DNA of 8,255 nt, taken from an uncultured Rhodospirillales bacterium (GTDB lineage: Bacteria > Pseudomonadota > Alphaproteobacteria > Rhodospirillales > Casp-alpha2). Below the pieces are notes generated by a model. That model saw nothing but the letters and a program-made list of their open reading frames with translations, ran no database searches and was not told the DNA's origin. Both the position numbers and the translations under genes were made by a program. Of the stretch, positions 6,486 through 8,255 are shown piece by piece; position 1 is the first letter of the stretch, and every line of letters starts with the position of its first letter. The stretch lies in assembly GCA_938074585.1 (NCBI GenBank), contig CALJEW010000055.1, positions 1 through 8,255 of the forward strand, in the 5' to 3' direction.

Positions 6486-8255
6486 ATGACACAAATATTA
6501 CCGGAAGAGCCCGGACGAACGCATATATCTGCTGCCCCAGAAGGGTTGGACGCGCGCATTGTTGGCGATGAAGCATCAGAAGGGCGCGATATTATTTTTG
6601 TTGCCCGTGATGATGTTGGGCTCGCGCGGTTCGTTCAAAACATGTTGTTTTTTGCGCCCCAAATTGAATGTTTACAATTTCCGGCGTGGGACTGTTTGCC
6701 GTATGATCGGGTCTCGCCACGCAATGATATTGTCAGCACTCGAATTGATACTTTGTGCCGACTACTGGACCCTAAACCTGCCAAATCCGGGCGTATACTC
6801 GCGACTACGGTTTCTTCTTTTTTACAGCGTGTCCCGGCCCGTTCTAGCTTTCAAGATGCCCGCTTTGAAGCAACGATTGGTGACCGAATTGACCCCAAAG
6901 CTTTAACACGCTTTCTGGATAGCAATGGTTATGCTCGGGTTGATACGGTTATGGAGTCCGGTGAATATGCGGTTCGGGGCGGTATTATTGATGCCTTTCC
7001 TTCGGGCTCAGAACATCCGTTCAGGTTGGATTTCTTTGGCGATGAGTTAGATCGCTTACGTTCTTTCGATCCGATTTCTCAACGATCCGAAGGCGATACG
7101 ACAAAAGGCATCAACAGCCTAACATTTCGCCCGGTCAGTGAAGTTGTTTTAACGACCAAAACGATTGAGAGCTTCCGATCCAATTACCGCACGACATTTG
7201 GCCGGGCGGGGGATAATGACCCGTTGTATGCCGCCATTTCAGAAGGGCAGCGCCACATTGGAATGGAGCATTGGTTGCCATTGTTTTATGATAATCTAGA
7301 AACACTTTCTGATTATATGCCCGATGCGGCGGTGTTTTTAGATCATCAATCTGAAGAATCCCGCGATGGTCGGTTTGATTTGGTTCACGAATACTTTTCA
7401 GCCCGCCAAATTTTTAACGAATCCAAATCTTCGTCTTCTGGCGATGTCAGCGGAGCACCTTATTACCCGATTAATCCTGAGACGTTATATTTAAACGAAC
7501 AACATTGGAATGAAGCCCTGGCAGGGCGTCGGATTGGGTATTTTTCACCCTTTGCCGCTCCTGAAGACGATGGAAACTATAAAGATGCGGGTGGGCATGG
7601 CGGTAAGGACTTTGCCGATGTGCGGGTTCAGCCAAATGTCAGTGTGTATGATGCGGTCCATGAGTATGTAAATTCTGAAATTAAATTAGGACAGCGCGTT
7701 GTTATTGGTGCTTATTCAGATGGGTCCCTCGATCGTTTGCGCAATGTGTTGGCTGAACATGGGCTTGTCGACACGGTTGTTGTTCAAAACTGGGAAGACG
7801 CATCGAAACAAGATGCCCGTCTGTGTGCCTTTAGTCTTATAGAGCTCGAGCGTGGTTTCTCTGTTGCTGGTCTAACGCTTCTGACTGAACAAGATATTCT
7901 GGGCGATCGCATGAGCCGCCCGGCGCGCCACCGGATCAAGGCTGAAAACTTCATTGCCGAAGCCTCATCTTTGATCGAAGGCGACATGGTTGTTCATATG
8001 GAACACGGCATTGGCCAATTTGATGGGCTTGAGGCCATTCAAGTGGGTGGCGCGCCGCACGACTGTTTGCGCTTGATTTACGCGGGTGGCGATAAGCTGT
8101 TTTTGCCGGTCGAAAATATTGAAATGATCTCGCGTTATGGTTCTGAAGATGTTGGTGCGAATTTAGACCGCTTAGGCGGAGCCGCATGGCAAGCCCGCAA
8201 AGCCAAAATGAAGGCCCGAATTCGCGATATGGCTGACAAATTAATTGCTGTGGCC
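6486..8255 (+). CDS. mfd: Transcription-repair coupling factor Mfd, 5' part (runs off window)
   Basis: Mfd removes RNA polymerase stalled at DNA lesions and recruits UvrA for nucleotide excision repair. I translated 590 uninterrupted codons; the full protein is usually about 1150 residues, so the C-terminal translocase motor and the regulatory domain lie beyond the window. Visible parts: the UvrB-like domain 1 with FPAWDCLPYDRVSP (residues about 64-77) and the ESGEYAVRGGIIDAFP segment (from about 158), the poorly conserved middle domains, and the RNA-polymerase-interacting (CarD-like) domain at about 497-560 (VVHMEHGIGQFDGLE, LFLPVENIEMISRYG). The start of the linker to the motor follows (LGGAAWQARKAKMKARIRDM). 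The start is ambiguous: ATG 6486 is 10 bp after sdhE, while the in-frame ATG 6465 would add seven residues and overlap sdhE by 11 nt. Neither has a clear Shine-Dalgarno. It is likely co-transcribed with sdhE. Confidence 0.96.
   Translation, partial: MTQILPEEPGRTHISAAPEGLDARIVGDEASEGRDIIFVARDDVGLARFVQNMLFFAPQIECLQFPAWDCLPYDRVSPRNDIVSTRIDTLCRLLDPKPAKSGRILATTVSSFLQRVPARSSFQDARFEATIGDRIDPKALTRFLDSNGYARVDTVMESGEYAVRGGIIDAFPSGSEHPFRLDFFGDELDRLRSFDPISQRSEGDTTKGINSLTFRPVSEVVLTTKTIESFRSNYRTTFGRAGDNDPLYAAISEGQRHIGMEHWLPLFYDNLETLSDYMPDAAVFLDHQSEESRDGRFDLVHEYFSARQIFNESKSSSSGDVSGAPYYPINPETLYLNEQHWNEALAGRRIGYFSPFAAPEDDGNYKDAGGHGGKDFADVRVQPNVSVYDAVHEYVNSEIKLGQRVVIGAYSDGSLDRLRNVLAEHGLVDTVVVQNWEDASKQDARLCAFSLIELERGFSVAGLTLLTEQDILGDRMSRPARHRIKAENFIAEASSLIEGDMVVHMEHGIGQFDGLEAIQVGGAPHDCLRLIYAGGDKLFLPVENIEMISRYGSEDVGANLDRLGGAAWQARKAKMKARIRDMADKLIAVA

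Noticed and set aside
6559..6906. 115-residue + strand open frame
   Set aside because: It lies in another frame inside mfd, whose own frame is open from 6486 to the window end and has clear Mfd homology.
1..8255. CRISPR array, insertion sequence, tRNA, rRNA or attachment site
   Set aside because: I saw no regularly spaced short repeats, transposase motifs, terminal inverted repeats or tRNA-like folds. The only clear repeat is the duplication inside the adaptor gene.

Overview
The window looks like chromosomal DNA of an alphaproteobacterium with moderate, A/T-leaning base composition. The main clue is gene order: recG diverging from sdhE and mfd, with a DUF502 membrane-protein gene on the far side of recG, is an arrangement I recall from alphaproteobacteria. 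The RecG, SdhE, Mfd and DUF502 proteins also read like that class. I cannot name a genus.

Left part (about 1-2214, + strand): the end of a type I secretion locus. A short C-terminal remnant of an ABC-transporter ATPase (Walker B kept; Walker A, signature motif and H-loop histidine absent) overlaps by ATGA the start of an intact HlyD/LapC/AprE-type membrane fusion protein. That adaptor carries an unusually long cytoplasmic N-terminus, roughly 190 residues before the membrane helix. It is built partly from a 65-residue unit duplicated in tandem and rich in Lys, Pro and Glu. No outer-membrane partner and no secreted substrate lies in the window.

Middle part (2215-4047): a Nudix hydrolase gene on the - strand whose stop codon abuts the adaptor's stop codon with no gap. 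A short divergent promoter region and a DUF502 integral membrane protein gene (+) follow, the latter with a nine-C run right at its start. After it comes a roughly 400-bp A/T-rich convergent intergenic region with two hairpins and no credible gene.

Right part (4048-8255): recG (- strand, Holliday-junction/fork-remodelling helicase) and, divergently, sdhE (flavinylation factor of succinate dehydrogenase) followed closely by mfd (transcription-repair coupling factor, running off the window end). A roughly 94-bp spacer separates recG and sdhE. It appears to hold two back-to-back promoters whose -10 boxes overlap, so RecG and SdhE-Mfd transcription may compete. SdhE has Cys in place of the Arg of its RGxxE motif.

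I do not see a clear, previously undescribed system. The points most worth a second look are the duplicated N-terminal extension of the secretion adaptor, the eroded ABC partner, the altered SdhE motif, the C9 tract in the DUF502 gene and the overlapping divergent promoters.
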